Source of the DNA: Sphingobacterium kitahiroshimense
Lineage (GTDB): Bacteria; Bacteroidota; Bacteroidia; Sphingobacteriales; Sphingobacteriaceae
Assembly: GCF_025961315.1 (NCBI RefSeq)
Contig: NZ_JAOQNK010000001.1
Span: 3,782,001 to 3,846,000, forward strand
DNA length: 64,000 nucleotides
Direction of reading: 5' to 3'
The notes below the pieces were generated by a model. That model made no database searches. It had not been told where the DNA came from and saw nothing but the letters and a program-made list of their open reading frames with translations. How positions within the stretch are numbered: the first letter of the stretch is position 1; each line of letters starts with the position of its first letter. The translations under genes were made by a program, and so were the position numbers. Of this stretch, positions 1 to 9,480 are shown piece after piece.

Positions 1-168
1 TAACGTGACATGTGTTGATTTATTTTATTATGAAAAGTTGTAATTTTAGAATAGTTCAGCGGGATATTATTTTAAGATATTTTATTAAAAATAGCATTAG
101 GCTATTGATATTACTATTGATTAATCTATTTTTTTGCAATAATCATTAAATATTAGCCCTTAATTTCG

Positions 169-176
169 TAAGTTTG
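169..176 (+). promoter_or_regulatory. Possible -7 promoter element of asd
   Basis: TAAGTTTG matches the Bacteroidota -7 consensus TAnnTTTG exactly and lies about 70 bases before the asd start. I see no TTG at the expected 17-23 base spacing upstream, so only half of the promoter is supported. Confidence 0.4.
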
Positions 177-245
177 AGAAATAAGAATGTTCTCATTTGT
201 ACATTCGTAATACATTTTATAACAAATTAAAGAAAAAGTAGCAAG

Positions 246-1238
246 ATGAAAGTCGCAGTAGTCGGCGCAACAGGCCTTGTAGGTACTGAGATGTTAACAG
301 TGTTAGCAGCGCGCAATTTCCCAGTTTCAGAATTAATTCCAGTAGCTTCAGAGCGTAGTAAGGGTAAGGAAATTGATTTTAAGGGAAAGAAGTATAAGGT
401 GGTTACTCCATCTGAAGCTATTGCTTTAAAACCTGATGTTGCTTTGTTCTCTGCTGGTGGAGGTACTTCTTTAGAGTATGCGCCATTATTTGCCGCTGCT
501 GGAATTACAGTTATTGACAATTCTTCTGCTTGGCGTATGGACCCGACCAAGAAATTGGTTGTTCCGGAAGTTAATGGAGATGTATTAACTGCTGAAGATA
601 AAATTATAGCCAATCCAAACTGTTCAACCATACAGATGGTCGTTGCTTTAAAGCCGTTGCATGACAAGTATAAAATTAAGCGAGTTGTCGTTTCTACTTA
701 TCAGTCTGTGACTGGTACAGGGGTTAAAGCTGTCGAGCAATTGATGAATGAGCGTGCGGGTATTAAGGATGGCGAGAAAGCTTATGCTTACGAGATCGAT
801 TTAAATGTTATTCCTCAAATTGATGTATTCCAAGAAAATGGTTATACAAAAGAGGAAATGAAAATGATTTTGGAAACAAATAAGATTATGGGTGATGATT
901 CCATTAAAGTGACTGCAACTACCGTTCGTATTCCAGTAATGGGTGGACACTCTGAATCATTAAATATTGAGTTTGAGCGTGATTTTGATTTAGCAGATGT
1001 TCGTGAAGCATTAGCCGCTCAAAGCGGTGTTATTGTCGTTGATGATCCAGCTAATTTGCAGTATCCGATGCCAAAAGATGCACACGGTAGAGATGAAGTA
1101 TTTGTCGGCCGTATTCGTCGTGATGATTCACAAGCAAATACGTTAAATATGTGGGTAGTTGCAGATAATTTGCGTAAAGGTGCCGCAACTAATACCATTC
1201 AAATTGCAGAAACATTAAGAGAAAAGGGATTAATTTAA
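246..1238 (+). CDS. asd: Aspartate-semialdehyde dehydrogenase
   Basis: This cytoplasmic enzyme reduces aspartyl-4-phosphate to aspartate semialdehyde with NADPH, the branch step toward lysine/diaminopimelate, threonine and methionine. The 330-residue length is normal for the family. The N-terminus has a Rossmann nucleotide-binding loop (VVGATGLVG, residues 5-13). The active-site cysteine is in NPNCSTIQ (Cys126), and a conserved histidine lies in MGGHSESL near residue 238. The ATG at 246 starts directly at the Rossmann strand. The gene stands alone and is closed by a hairpin terminator 18 bases after the stop. Nothing is unusual in the coding sequence. Confidence 0.97.
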   Translation: MKVAVVGATGLVGTEMLTVLAARNFPVSELIPVASERSKGKEIDFKGKKYKVVTPSEAIALKPDVALFSAGGGTSLEYAPLFAAAGITVIDNSSAWRMDPTKKLVVPEVNGDVLTAEDKIIANPNCSTIQMVVALKPLHDKYKIKRVVVSTYQSVTGTGVKAVEQLMNERAGIKDGEKAYAYEIDLNVIPQIDVFQENGYTKEEMKMILETNKIMGDDSIKVTATTVRIPVMGGHSESLNIEFERDFDLADVREALAAQSGVIVVDDPANLQYPMPKDAHGRDEVFVGRIRRDDSQANTLNMWVVADNLRKGAATNTIQIAETLREKGLI

Positions 1239-1256
1239 TCTGATCTTCATATACGT

Positions 1257-1293
1257 AAAGAGCTATATCAACACATTGATATAGCTCTTTTTT
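1257..1293 (+). terminator. Intrinsic terminator of asd
   Basis: A perfect 14-bp stem (1257-1270 with 1277-1290) and a 6-base loop are followed by a run of T. It sits 18 bases after the asd stop codon. Confidence 0.85.
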
Positions 1294-2150
1294 GTTTTGG
1301 GACCTGCTCCACCATTGTATTTCCTCTTAATTGCACATCAACCACTTTAAAATAATCTTCTCTCTTTTACTCATTACAACTAAAGCCCCTTCTTATTTTC
1401 AACCTTTCTTGTACGATATTACTGCTTTATGTACATAAAAAGTGATTGGAGTCCACATCAAAAGCAATATTTCTTCACTTAGCGCTTGTGTTTCAAATGC
1501 TATTTTGTGGATTGATTTCTTGTAGGTCTACGCTAGGGACCTGCTAAGAACCAAATAGGGCCCAACTTATAGATGTGAGTAGGGTGTGAAAACTGTGTTC
1601 CCAAAGAGAAAGCACGATGTAATATGGACTTACCGTGGTTAAACTTATAACATGGTACAAATTTGGTCATAACCTGCTCCCTCGCTGTTCGGTTTTATTA
1701 CCGTTAAACTTGCGCTAATTCTAGCTACTGTATTTGTCTTCTTATTCTTTAATTTACGGTACTGCTCTTAGAGTCTCTCGTCAATGAATAGGTTGTGACG
1801 TATCTGAGATGCGCTTCCGAATCAATCTTTTAAAATGTGGTAATAGAAAATATTAGTATAATATGTTAGACACTCCAATACTTGAATTAAATTCATAGGT
1901 TGGTTTACTTTTCATGCTTATTCTTTGGCGAATGCCTCCGTATCTCTGGAGCGTGAGAAATATCGATTTGGCTTCAGGATGAATAATCTAACCAACAGTA
2001 ATTATTTCGCGGGAGATGGAGTTATTGTGGCGTAGATGCCTCGTAACCTTGTAACGAAAGTAGTCTTAAGTTGTAAAATAAAGCCGAATCAACGAAGTGC
2101 GATTAATGGTTCGCCTCACTTCTCGATGTTACCTTGCTTAGGAAAGCTTT
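1294..2150. other. Gene-free stretch of about 850 bp, content unknown
   Basis: I find no credible gene, tRNA or rRNA on either strand. By eye the base composition is less AT-rich than the other intergenic regions of the window. The words acctgct recur near 1302, 1540 and 1672, but I see no repeat unit longer than about 10 bases. It could be a decayed gene or element, or an unrecognised noncoding RNA. Confidence 0.4.
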
Positions 2151-2154
2151 TTTT

Positions 2155-2196
2155 AATAATAAAGCGGCTGTATTAGAATACAGCCGCTTTATTATT
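2155..2196 (-). terminator. Hairpin terminator after the Kelch gene
   Basis: A perfect 20-bp inverted repeat (2155-2174 with 2177-2196) lies 17 bases beyond the stop of the minus-strand Kelch lipoprotein gene. T-rich sequence inside and beside the stem fits a terminator. It may also stop transcription from the left. Confidence 0.7.
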
Positions 2197-2212
2197 TAGT
2201 ATTTTTCTTTAA

Positions 2213-3220
2213 CTATTTTACTGGAACAAATTTCCAAGTATCGTAGTATTTGTTTGATCCGTTTTGACCAGTAGTGATATACCCTACATTGTCGATTCCA
2301 AATCCAACAGCATCTTGTCTAACTTGACCTTGGAAACCTTGGTTGTCAGCATTCCAAACATCAGTTGTTGGGTTATATTCCCAGATCGTGTTGATTGTCG
2401 TGTTTTTTCTACCACCTACTACATATGCTAGATTGTTCAATACAAAAGTAGATGCGCTTGAACGTGTTAAGTTGTATGTGTAAGAGTTATCACTACGATC
2501 TAAATCATTTAATGGAGTCCATTTGGTACCATCAAATTTAAAGAAATCTTCAGGGTATGAGCTATTGTCGATACCACCACCTACGTAAGCGACGTTATTG
2601 ATCACAAAAGCAAATCCATATCTTCTGTTCGATTTTAATGGGCTTTCTACAGGAGTCCATGAATTATTTGTAGGATCGTATTTGTAGAATGATTTAACGT
2701 TAGTATTATTATCGTTCCCTTTAGAACCAGTACCTACATAACCGAAACCACCAATTGAAAAAGCAACTGCACCATAACGAGCTGCGTCAGCAGGTAGGTC
2801 AGCAATTTTAGTCCAAGTGTTAGCTGAAACATCATATTTATAGAAATCTGACAATGCATTTGCTCCATCATAACCAGACCCTACATATCCATTGTTTCCA
2901 ATTGAAAAAGCAACAGCTGAGTAACGAGCTGAGCCAGGGAATTCAGCCTTTTGAGACCAAGTTCCTGAGGTTGCATTATATGCCCAAATATCTTTTTTAG
3001 GCACAGATACTTGACCTTCTGTAGCAAGACCAGTTGCTACATAAGCGATATTGTTAATTAAGAAAGATACTGCCCCACTTCTTGCGCCACCATCGAAAGC
3101 AGAACCTTTAGTCCATTCTGTTACCTCATCTGTAGTATCATCATCCTTTGATTTACAAGAGTAAGTAGAGAAAGTAACGACGCACGCTAATAATATTAGT
3201 AGCCAATTTTTCTTGTTCAT
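2213..3220 (-). CDS. Kelch-repeat beta-propeller lipoprotein
   Basis: This is a 335-residue protein with a lipoprotein signal peptide: a hydrophobic segment from residue 5 ending in FSTYSC, with Cys22 the likely lipidated residue. After an acidic linker come about six Kelch-type motifs of the form A/G-Y-V-x-G/T-G (for example GYVGSG, GYVGTG, AYVGGG), spaced about 45-55 residues apart and each followed by a W/Y-containing strand. This predicts a beta-propeller on the outer surface or in the periplasm. Six bases separate it from the DUF4270 lipoprotein gene upstream, so the two are probably co-transcribed. Its ligand and function are unknown. Confidence 0.9.
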   Translation of the reverse strand: MNKKNWLLILLACVVTFSTYSCKSKDDDTTDEVTEWTKGSAFDGGARSGAVSFLINNIAYVATGLATEGQVSVPKKDIWAYNATSGTWSQKAEFPGSARYSAVAFSIGNNGYVGSGYDGANALSDFYKYDVSANTWTKIADLPADAARYGAVAFSIGGFGYVGTGSKGNDNNTNVKSFYKYDPTNNSWTPVESPLKSNRRYGFAFVINNVAYVGGGIDNSSYPEDFFKFDGTKWTPLNDLDRSDNSYTYNLTRSSASTFVLNNLAYVVGGRKNTTINTIWEYNPTTDVWNADNQGFQGQVRQDAVGFGIDNVGYITTGQNGSNKYYDTWKFVPVK

Positions 3221-3226
3221 AAACTG

Positions 3227-4615
3227 TTAAAATTTAGTATATAAGATGTTTAATTTTATTCTTGGTTTGTTATTTGCATCCTTTGCAATAATAAGTCGAT
3301 CTGTAGTTGCGAATAAACTACTTTGCGGCACACTCAAGAATAAAGATGTGTTAAAGTAGCTATCTTTTTTTATATTATTAACATATTCGATCATATTAAA
3401 CGTATATTTTGCATTTCCACCGAACTCATCACCTCCTGCTAAAATCCCATATTGCGTAGGATCCTGCTGTCCTTGTTGCTGTAAGAAGGGAGGCGTAGTA
3501 ATAATACTTACCGGATTTCCACCAGCGTTTGCGATCATCAGCACGACGCGAGCAGGCGGGATAAAAAATGAATTACGATATTTGTTTTCTGTTTCTATAA
3601 CGAGTTCGACCTTATTGATCGCTACAGTTGGATCGTTAACTAAATCCAATAATGTTGGAAAAGTTAATTTAACGACTGCTCCTGTGCTACCTTCCACAAA
3701 TACATCACCGTTCGTCGTGGTGCTTTTCAATTCTGGATTTGTAACACTTAAAGTGTTGAATGCTGTACCTGAACGGTCAGCTTCTACATTATTAAACTGA
3801 TAGGCTTTGTTACCCAAATTAAATGAAGTGGATTTACTCACTTTAAATCCTTCGTCGTTTATATAGTTATAATGCACCTGCATACTCACGGTATCTTTAA
3901 AACCGATCATTGCCGTGTTATTATTTCCAGCAACAAGTGCTATTCCTTTGAAGTATTCATTGAAATTGTCATTGGATGCAATATTTCCATGACCATCTTT
4001 GATATAAGAAAATAGCGTGTTTCCTAAGTTGTCATTTAGTCTGATTGCGATTGAATCTAATTTTTTGACAAAAGGTTTGAATGACAAGGACCCTAAAGCT
4101 GTTGGTTCGTAAGTGAATTTTTGATTATTATAAACAGCTGCCCCATTGACATAATACGGTAATTCATTTGTACCGGATCCCGTACTGACTTCTTTTAATG
4201 TAATCTGCTGCGTTAATTGGTGAACAGATAATGTTTGTGTTTTCGTTGTATCTCCGTAGAAATATTTGTTCGGCTTTAATACAAACGTAATGGAGTCGTA
4301 TTTTGCTGCTGTTGGGATTGAACCGGCTATAATGTTATCGATAGCCATGCGCATATAAGACGTCGAAAGAACAGATCCTGTTGTAGTATTCGAAATTTTT
4401 CCGGCTAGAATCATTCCTGTTCCAGACGTTGGTACATCATCTAACAGATAAGTAGATGCATTCACCTGAAAGGTATCGATAGGAACTAATCCTATGGATT
4501 CATCTCTTGAATTGTCTAAAGAGAGCGAAATATCTTTATTACAAGCTGAAATGCCTATCAGTAATAACGCTGAGAATAAAAATTGAATACTACGTCTCTT
4601 AAAATTTCTTATCAT
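3227..4615 (-). CDS. DUF4270-family lipoprotein
   Basis: I recognise the DUF4270 pattern of Bacteroidota lipoproteins: an N-terminal lipobox (IGISACNK, Cys25), then a conserved early region (VPIDTFQVNAST; YDSITFVLKPN) and long beta-rich sequence. With the start chosen here it has 462 residues. A Met 13 codons upstream (4654) would overlap the divergent gene and remove the promoter, and MIRNFKRR before the hydrophobic stretch is a normal signal-peptide start. A TACATTTG element on the minus strand at 4635-4642 places transcription start just ahead of the ATG at 4615. It is followed six bases later by the Kelch lipoprotein. The function is unknown; an envelope location is inferred. Confidence 0.85.
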   Translation of the reverse strand: MIRNFKRRSIQFLFSALLLIGISACNKDISLSLDNSRDESIGLVPIDTFQVNASTYLLDDVPTSGTGMILAGKISNTTTGSVLSTSYMRMAIDNIIAGSIPTAAKYDSITFVLKPNKYFYGDTTKTQTLSVHQLTQQITLKEVSTGSGTNELPYYVNGAAVYNNQKFTYEPTALGSLSFKPFVKKLDSIAIRLNDNLGNTLFSYIKDGHGNIASNDNFNEYFKGIALVAGNNNTAMIGFKDTVSMQVHYNYINDEGFKVSKSTSFNLGNKAYQFNNVEADRSGTAFNTLSVTNPELKSTTTNGDVFVEGSTGAVVKLTFPTLLDLVNDPTVAINKVELVIETENKYRNSFFIPPARVVLMIANAGGNPVSIITTPPFLQQQGQQDPTQYGILAGGDEFGGNAKYTFNMIEYVNNIKKDSYFNTSLFLSVPQSSLFATTDRLIIAKDANNKPRIKLNILYTKF

Positions 4616-4634
4616 GCTTAAAAATTGAATATTG

Positions 4635-4642
4635 CAAATGTA
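4635..4642 (-). promoter_or_regulatory. -7 element for the DUF4270/Kelch unit
   Basis: Read on the minus strand this is TACATTTG, an exact TAnnTTTG match about 20 bases before the ATG at 4615. A matching -33 TTG is not seen at normal spacing. Confidence 0.45.
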
Positions 4643-4719
4643 ATCAATGCGCATTGTTAATCAGTGTTATATTTTGTTAAATATGGTTAATTACCAAGGC
4701 GAATGCAAATCTAGTAATT

Positions 4720-4727
4720 TAAATTTG
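4720..4727 (+). promoter_or_regulatory. -7 element for the two-component system
   Basis: TAAATTTG matches TAnnTTTG and ends 9 bases before the ATG at 4737. This would give a very short leader and argues against the upstream in-frame starts at 4647 and 4683. No good -33 TTG is seen. Confidence 0.4.
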
Positions 4728-4736
4728 TTTTTAATT

Positions 4737-6152
4737 ATGGCAAATAAGTTTAAATTATTGATAACACTTTCGGTATTAACAGGTATCGGGATGATTAGTA
4801 TCTTGGGTATATGGCTCTACGGAAGTTACAATAACCGGCTTGATCTGTTCCTTTCTTCAGCAGAGCGGAGTATGTTTAATGTTGTGCAAGATGTGTATCA
4901 AGCCCATAGCAATGATCTAAAAAGTGATCAGGGCGGGGCATTGGGGAAATTACGGAAAGAATTAAAAGCAAAGTATACAGATGCTGAAATTGATACGCTA
5001 TTTAAAGATTTTGGATCCTATTATAAACAGTCAAAAGCCGGACCATCTCGAGGAGGAATGACGATGGGATCACCCTATCCGCACGGAAAGTCGGGAGGAG
5101 AAATGATGGCACCTTATTTATTTTCACAGATTGATGTCACTCCAGCGATGATCGACGAAATAAATGAAAAGTTTGCCTCTGCTTTAGAAGCTAAAGGAGT
5201 CCGCGCAGAATATGATGTTACGACCGATATTTTTCCAAGGGATAGTTTGTTTGCTATCCGTAAGGAGTATAGAGCAAAAAAGTTATCGTGGACAAGACCG
5301 ATATTGATAGACGCTTCGGACAGTCGCTTTTTAATCGTCAAATTTAGGCAGGTATGGAAAAATCTCTTGTTTGATTTAGGATGGCAGCTGGGCATTGCTA
5401 TACTTTTGATCAGTATTTTTATCGGTTCATTTCTTTATCTCTTTAAAACGATCTTTCGACAGAATCGATTAGCTGAGATGCAAAAGGCATTTGTGAATAA
5501 TATGACGCATGAGCTGAAGACCCCTGTCTCTACTGTCATGACTGCTATCGAAGCGATTCAACTCTACGGGGTAAAAAATGATCAGGTGAAGATGGATCGT
5601 TATTTGGCCATTTCCCGACGTGAGCTTGATCACCTTTCGGATATGATTGATCGAGTTCTTCAATTGGATGTTGATGAACGAAAAGGTCTTAAACTTGACA
5701 AAAGCGAGATTGATCTGATGCTCGTTTTAAACAATGCGGCAGACACCTTTCGAATCAATGTTAGTAAGGAAGTGAAGATTTCAGTGAACAGTTCCGTTCC
5801 TACATTAAGGTTACATGCCGACGAATCACATCTGCGCAATGTTGTTAATAATTTATTAGAAAATGCTGTCAAGTATTCTGGAGATGTGGTTACTATCACT
5901 ATTGATGTCTGTGACCATTCCGATTATATAGAGTTTAGTGTTTCCGACAAAGGAAAGGGCATCGCTTTGGAGTACCAGAAGGAGATTTTTGGTATGTTTT
6001 TTCGGGTTCCTGAAGGCAATCTACATCCAGTCAAAGGCTTTGGAATCGGCTTGGCGTATGTTCGTCAGGTAATACTGCAGCACGGAGGTAAAATTACAGT
6101 GAAAAGTAGTCCAGGTAAAGGTAGTACCTTTACTATTAAAATACCTAAATAA
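4737..6152 (+). CDS. Sensor histidine kinase
   Basis: This membrane histidine kinase probably phosphorylates the response regulator encoded nine bases downstream. Counting from 4737, membrane segments lie at about residues 7-28 and 213-236, with an extracytoplasmic sensor region of about 185 residues between them. The phospho-acceptor His258 is in MTHELKTP. The ATPase domain follows with an N box (LLENAVKYSG), G1 (VSDKGKGI) and G2 (GFGIGLAYV). No HAMP domain is evident. The sensor region has a Gly/Met/His-rich loop at about residues 106-124. Earlier in-frame starts exist at 4647 and 4683, but the promoter match at 4720-4727 favours 4737. The signal sensed is unknown. Confidence 0.92.
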   Translation: MANKFKLLITLSVLTGIGMISILGIWLYGSYNNRLDLFLSSAERSMFNVVQDVYQAHSNDLKSDQGGALGKLRKELKAKYTDAEIDTLFKDFGSYYKQSKAGPSRGGMTMGSPYPHGKSGGEMMAPYLFSQIDVTPAMIDEINEKFASALEAKGVRAEYDVTTDIFPRDSLFAIRKEYRAKKLSWTRPILIDASDSRFLIVKFRQVWKNLLFDLGWQLGIAILLISIFIGSFLYLFKTIFRQNRLAEMQKAFVNNMTHELKTPVSTVMTAIEAIQLYGVKNDQVKMDRYLAISRRELDHLSDMIDRVLQLDVDERKGLKLDKSEIDLMLVLNNAADTFRINVSKEVKISVNSSVPTLRLHADESHLRNVVNNLLENAVKYSGDVVTITIDVCDHSDYIEFSVSDKGKGIALEYQKEIFGMFFRVPEGNLHPVKGFGIGLAYVRQVILQHGGKITVKSSPGKGSTFTIKIPK

Positions 6153-6160
6153 GCAGATTT

Positions 6161-6835
6161 ATGATTGATATCTTATATGTTGAAGATGAAGCGAGCCTGG
6201 CACTTATTGTTGCTGATAGTCTGGAGATGAACGGTTTTTCGGTAAGACATTGTCATGATGGGCAGGAGGCTCTTCGTTTATTTGAAAAGCAAAAGCCAGA
6301 TATCTTGCTTATTGATGTGATGATGCCAGTGATGGATGGCTTTACGTTGGCTACACATATAAGAGCCTTAGACAGTCAGGTGCCGATTATTTTCCTTACT
6401 GCTCGTGTGCAGACAGAAGATGTTGTTAAAGGCTTTCACTTGGGGGCGAATGATTATGTAAAAAAACCTTTTCGTATTGAAGAGTTGGTCGTTCGTATCG
6501 AATCACTGGTTAAGGGCAGTCCTAAAATGCAGCTTAGTCAAAATCTCATGATCGGAGATTATGTCTTAGACAGCTTGAGACAGACACTTAGCTATAAAGG
6601 CGACAGTATTAAGTTATCTTACCGGGAAAGTGAATTGTTACGCAGCCTGTATGAAAATAGGAATCAGGTAATTCCTCGTGAAGATATCATGAAAGCCTAC
6701 TGGAGTTATGATAAATATTTTTCTGGAAGAAGCTTAGATGTATTTATAAGCCGTATCCGAAAATATTTAAATCAGGATCCACGTATCAAAATTACCAATA
6801 TACGGGGTATAGGTTATATGCTTTCTGTTGAGTAA
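6161..6835 (+). CDS. OmpR-type response regulator
   Basis: This is a 224-residue two-domain transcription regulator. The receiver domain covers about residues 1-118 with acidic residues EDE at 8-10, phospho-acceptor Asp52 in LLIDVMMP, and the conserved Lys in VKKPFR. The C-terminal winged helix (about 125-222) has the OmpR/PhoB pattern, ending in NIRGIGYMLS. It follows the kinase gene by eight bases, so the pair is one operon and almost certainly a cognate system. Its targets are not visible here; the divergent DUF4270/Kelch lipoproteins are a possible target by position only. Confidence 0.95.
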   Translation: MIDILYVEDEASLALIVADSLEMNGFSVRHCHDGQEALRLFEKQKPDILLIDVMMPVMDGFTLATHIRALDSQVPIIFLTARVQTEDVVKGFHLGANDYVKKPFRIEELVVRIESLVKGSPKMQLSQNLMIGDYVLDSLRQTLSYKGDSIKLSYRESELLRSLYENRNQVIPREDIMKAYWSYDKYFSGRSLDVFISRIRKYLNQDPRIKITNIRGIGYMLSVE

Positions 6836-7039
6836 TTGATTTGAAAGCTATGAAGTGCTATGTTTTCTGGACTTTTGTCACCTCTTGATAATATTATTTT
6901 CAAGTTACAAATGATGGTCTTTCGAAAAGAAAAGAATAAGTATATTTAAAGGAGTGATATGAAAATTGCGCCCTATTGATGCGTGTCAATTATGAAGAAC
7001 GAAATAAATAATTTGCTTTTATATTTAGGAAGATTATAA

Positions 7040-7070
7040 TTGGGTATAAACGCAAATTTATCTAAGTTTG
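7040..7070 (+). promoter_or_regulatory. Promoter of the TetR-family gene
   Basis: TTG at 7040-7042, a 20-base spacer and TAAGTTTG at 7063-7070 form a full Bacteroidota promoter. It lies 24 bases before the ATG at 7095 and shows that an in-frame TTG at 7068 is not the start. Confidence 0.7.
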
Positions 7071-7094
7071 TACGCTGTAAAAGGGAATAAAAAA

Positions 7095-7637
7095 ATGAAA
7101 GATAGTGTATTGAGTAGAAAAGAGAAAATTGTTCGTGAGGCATTGAATTTGTTCTCAGAACAAGGTTATGCAGATACCTCTACCAAAGCTATTGCTCAAA
7201 ATGCAGGTGTGTCTGAGGCTTTAATTTTTAAACATTTCGGAAATAAGGATGCTTTGTTGGTGCACCTTATTAAAGCGGGCTATCGGAAAGTGCTGACACA
7301 TCATAAAGGTATGATGACTTATCGTGATTCGAAGGACTTTTTACGTAAGATGATCAATTTACCTAGTAAGCTGGTCGCTGATGAGCCTATCTTCTGGAAA
7401 TTACAAGAACGTCTTTCCCATCATCCTTTTTCAAGACAGCAGCATGAACAATTTATGAAACCGGTGCAGGCAATTATTGTGCGGGCTTTTAAGGAACTGG
7501 GATATAAAAATCCGGATCTGGAAACGGAATTTTTGTTAATTGTTATTGATACTTTATGGAAAAAGGAAGCTAATGGTGAACTTGATCATGCGATGGAACT
7601 AGCCATATTATTGGAAGAGAAATATAACTTGATATAA
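7095..7637 (+). CDS. TetR/AcrR-family transcription regulator
   Basis: This is a 180-residue protein with the TetR N-terminal helix-turn-helix: RKEKIVREALNLFSEQGY, then TSTKAIAQNAGVSEALIFKH, ending FGNKDAL, at about residues 6-55. The remaining ligand-binding part is divergent, as usual. The start at 7095 is set by a complete promoter at 7040-7070. The gene stands before a GH3 gene on the same strand, with a 118-base gap and no shared signal, so it may be autonomous. Its effector and target are unknown. Confidence 0.9.
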   Translation: MKDSVLSRKEKIVREALNLFSEQGYADTSTKAIAQNAGVSEALIFKHFGNKDALLVHLIKAGYRKVLTHHKGMMTYRDSKDFLRKMINLPSKLVADEPIFWKLQERLSHHPFSRQQHEQFMKPVQAIIVRAFKELGYKNPDLETEFLLIVIDTLWKKEANGELDHAMELAILLEEKYNLI

Positions 7638-7755
7638 GTTATATTTTTTTGTTCGACAATGCAAGTTTATGCATGTTTCATAAAATTGTTGCACAAACTG
7701 TTTTTTATTGTGTGAAAAATACCCGTAATTCGTATTCTATTTTAAACAAAAAATT

Positions 7756-9462
7756 ATGTTAAAAAAACTAGCTTTGGGTGTTGCCGCACTGGCATCTTCC
7801 ATCTCTTTTTCACAAGCTCAAGATAAGAAGGATTTTGTGAAATATATTAATTCTCCCCATGCTTGGGTTGATTCTGTATTTAACAGCTTGACACCTAAAG
7901 AACGTATCGCCCAACTTTTTTTGGTGCGTGCCCATACCAATCTGGGACAGCGTTATATTGATTCTGTAGCACAGGTTGTTCAAGATGAGCAATTGGGTGG
8001 TCTTGTTGTATTTCAGGGCGGGCCGGTTCGTCATGTGGATATGTTCAATCGTTATCAGCATCTTTCAAAAGTGCCTTTATTGATCACTTTTGATGGAGAA
8101 TGGGGGTTAGGCATGCGTCTTCCCGATTCAACTTTATCTTATCCATATCAGATGACCTTGGGAGCTATACAGAATGATCAATTGATTTATCAAATGGGCC
8201 AAGAAGTTGCAAAAGATTTTCATCGTATCGGTATGCATTTTAATTTTGCTCCTGTTGTTGATATTAACAATAATCCGAAAAATCCAGTTATCGGGTTCCG
8301 GTCTTTCGGCGACAATAAAGAAAATGTTGCAAAAAAAGCTAAAGCATATATGGATGGTATGATGAACGGTGGTATTATATCATCATTAAAACATTTTCCT
8401 GGACATGGCGATACAGATGTTGATTCACATCATGACTTGCCGCAATTGACCTTTACTAAGGATCGTCTAGAGGCTTTGGAAATGTTTCCATTTAAAGAAT
8501 TAATTCGTGCTGGTGCTCCTGCTATTATGGTCGCTCATATGAATATTCCAAGTTTAGACCCTACTCCCAATATTCCCTCTTCCATTTCAAAACCTATTGT
8601 GACAGGGATACTACGTGAAGAATTAGGTTTTCGTGGTTTAACAGTAACCGATGCAATGGATATGAATGGTGTGAAAAAATTTTTCCCAAATGGTGAAGCT
8701 GACGTGATGGCTATTATTGCAGGTCATGATTTGTTGGAAGTATCTGAAAATAGTAAACGCGCTATTGACCTTGTATTGAAAGCAATCGGGGAAGGCCGAA
8801 TCAATCAAGCGGATTTGGATGCACGTGTTAAAAAAGTACTCGCGTCAAAGCTATGGTTGGGCTTAGATCAATATCGTGATGTGAATACCGGAAATCTATA
8901 TGCGGATCTGAATAGAACTTCTTCAAAGCAGCTGATAGACCAATTAGCCGCATCATCGGTCACGGTTTTGAAATCTACGGATAAAATAAAATCATTTAAA
9001 AATTCAGAAAAAACGGCAATTGTCAATATCGGATTAAAATCCCCAGGTACTTTCCAGCGGATAATGGACGATGCCCTCGCCAATGAAACGCAATATTTTG
9101 TTACGGATGAAACCAGTGAGGCTGATTTAAAAAATATCATCAAAGAAGCAAAGAGAAACAAACAGATTATACTTGCGATCCATGATACACGTTCACGTCC
9201 AAGACCTGAAGTGCCAGCAAATGATGGTGTAAAGCATTTGATTAAAAAATTGGCTAAGAAATCAATTGTTACTTTCTTTACCAATCCTTATGCATTGGAT
9301 GGTTTTAAAGGCGTCCATAAAAGTAAAACCATTTTAGTTGCTTATCAAAATGATGATTTTATGCAACGTGCTGTAGCAAAAACAATTTTAGGACAAAATA
9401 TTGCTACAGGGAAATTACCTGTTACCATCAATAAATATTTCAAGTACGCGGCGGGTAAATAA
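7756..9462 (+). CDS. Glycoside hydrolase family 3, beta-N-acetylhexosaminidase-like
   Basis: This is an exported 568-residue GH3 protein. A signal peptide (residues 1-21, cut near SFSQA) is followed by the GH3 barrel. It contains the NagZ-type loop KHFPGHGDTDVDSHHD (212-226), whose Asp/His pair is typical of beta-N-acetylglucosaminidases, and the probable nucleophile Asp299 in TVTDAMDM. The second alpha/beta domain covers about residues 390-560. Many Bacteroidota homologues carry an extra C-terminal beta-lactamase-like domain; this one ends without it. The likely substrate is a GlcNAc-containing glycan or peptidoglycan fragment, inferred from the motif. It is closed by a strong terminator shared with the protease gene facing it. 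Confidence 0.92.
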   Translation: MLKKLALGVAALASSISFSQAQDKKDFVKYINSPHAWVDSVFNSLTPKERIAQLFLVRAHTNLGQRYIDSVAQVVQDEQLGGLVVFQGGPVRHVDMFNRYQHLSKVPLLITFDGEWGLGMRLPDSTLSYPYQMTLGAIQNDQLIYQMGQEVAKDFHRIGMHFNFAPVVDINNNPKNPVIGFRSFGDNKENVAKKAKAYMDGMMNGGIISSLKHFPGHGDTDVDSHHDLPQLTFTKDRLEALEMFPFKELIRAGAPAIMVAHMNIPSLDPTPNIPSSISKPIVTGILREELGFRGLTVTDAMDMNGVKKFFPNGEADVMAIIAGHDLLEVSENSKRAIDLVLKAIGEGRINQADLDARVKKVLASKLWLGLDQYRDVNTGNLYADLNRTSSKQLIDQLAASSVTVLKSTDKIKSFKNSEKTAIVNIGLKSPGTFQRIMDDALANETQYFVTDETSEADLKNIIKEAKRNKQIILAIHDTRSRPRPEVPANDGVKHLIKKLAKKSIVTFFTNPYALDGFKGVHKSKTILVAYQNDDFMQRAVAKTILGQNIATGKLPVTINKYFKYAAGK

Positions 9463-9480
9463 CTGGCAGCAATTCTTATA

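Noticed and set aside
1294..2150. tRNA or rRNA fragment
   Set aside because: I could not find a cloverleaf, CCA end or recognisable conserved rRNA segment in this stretch.
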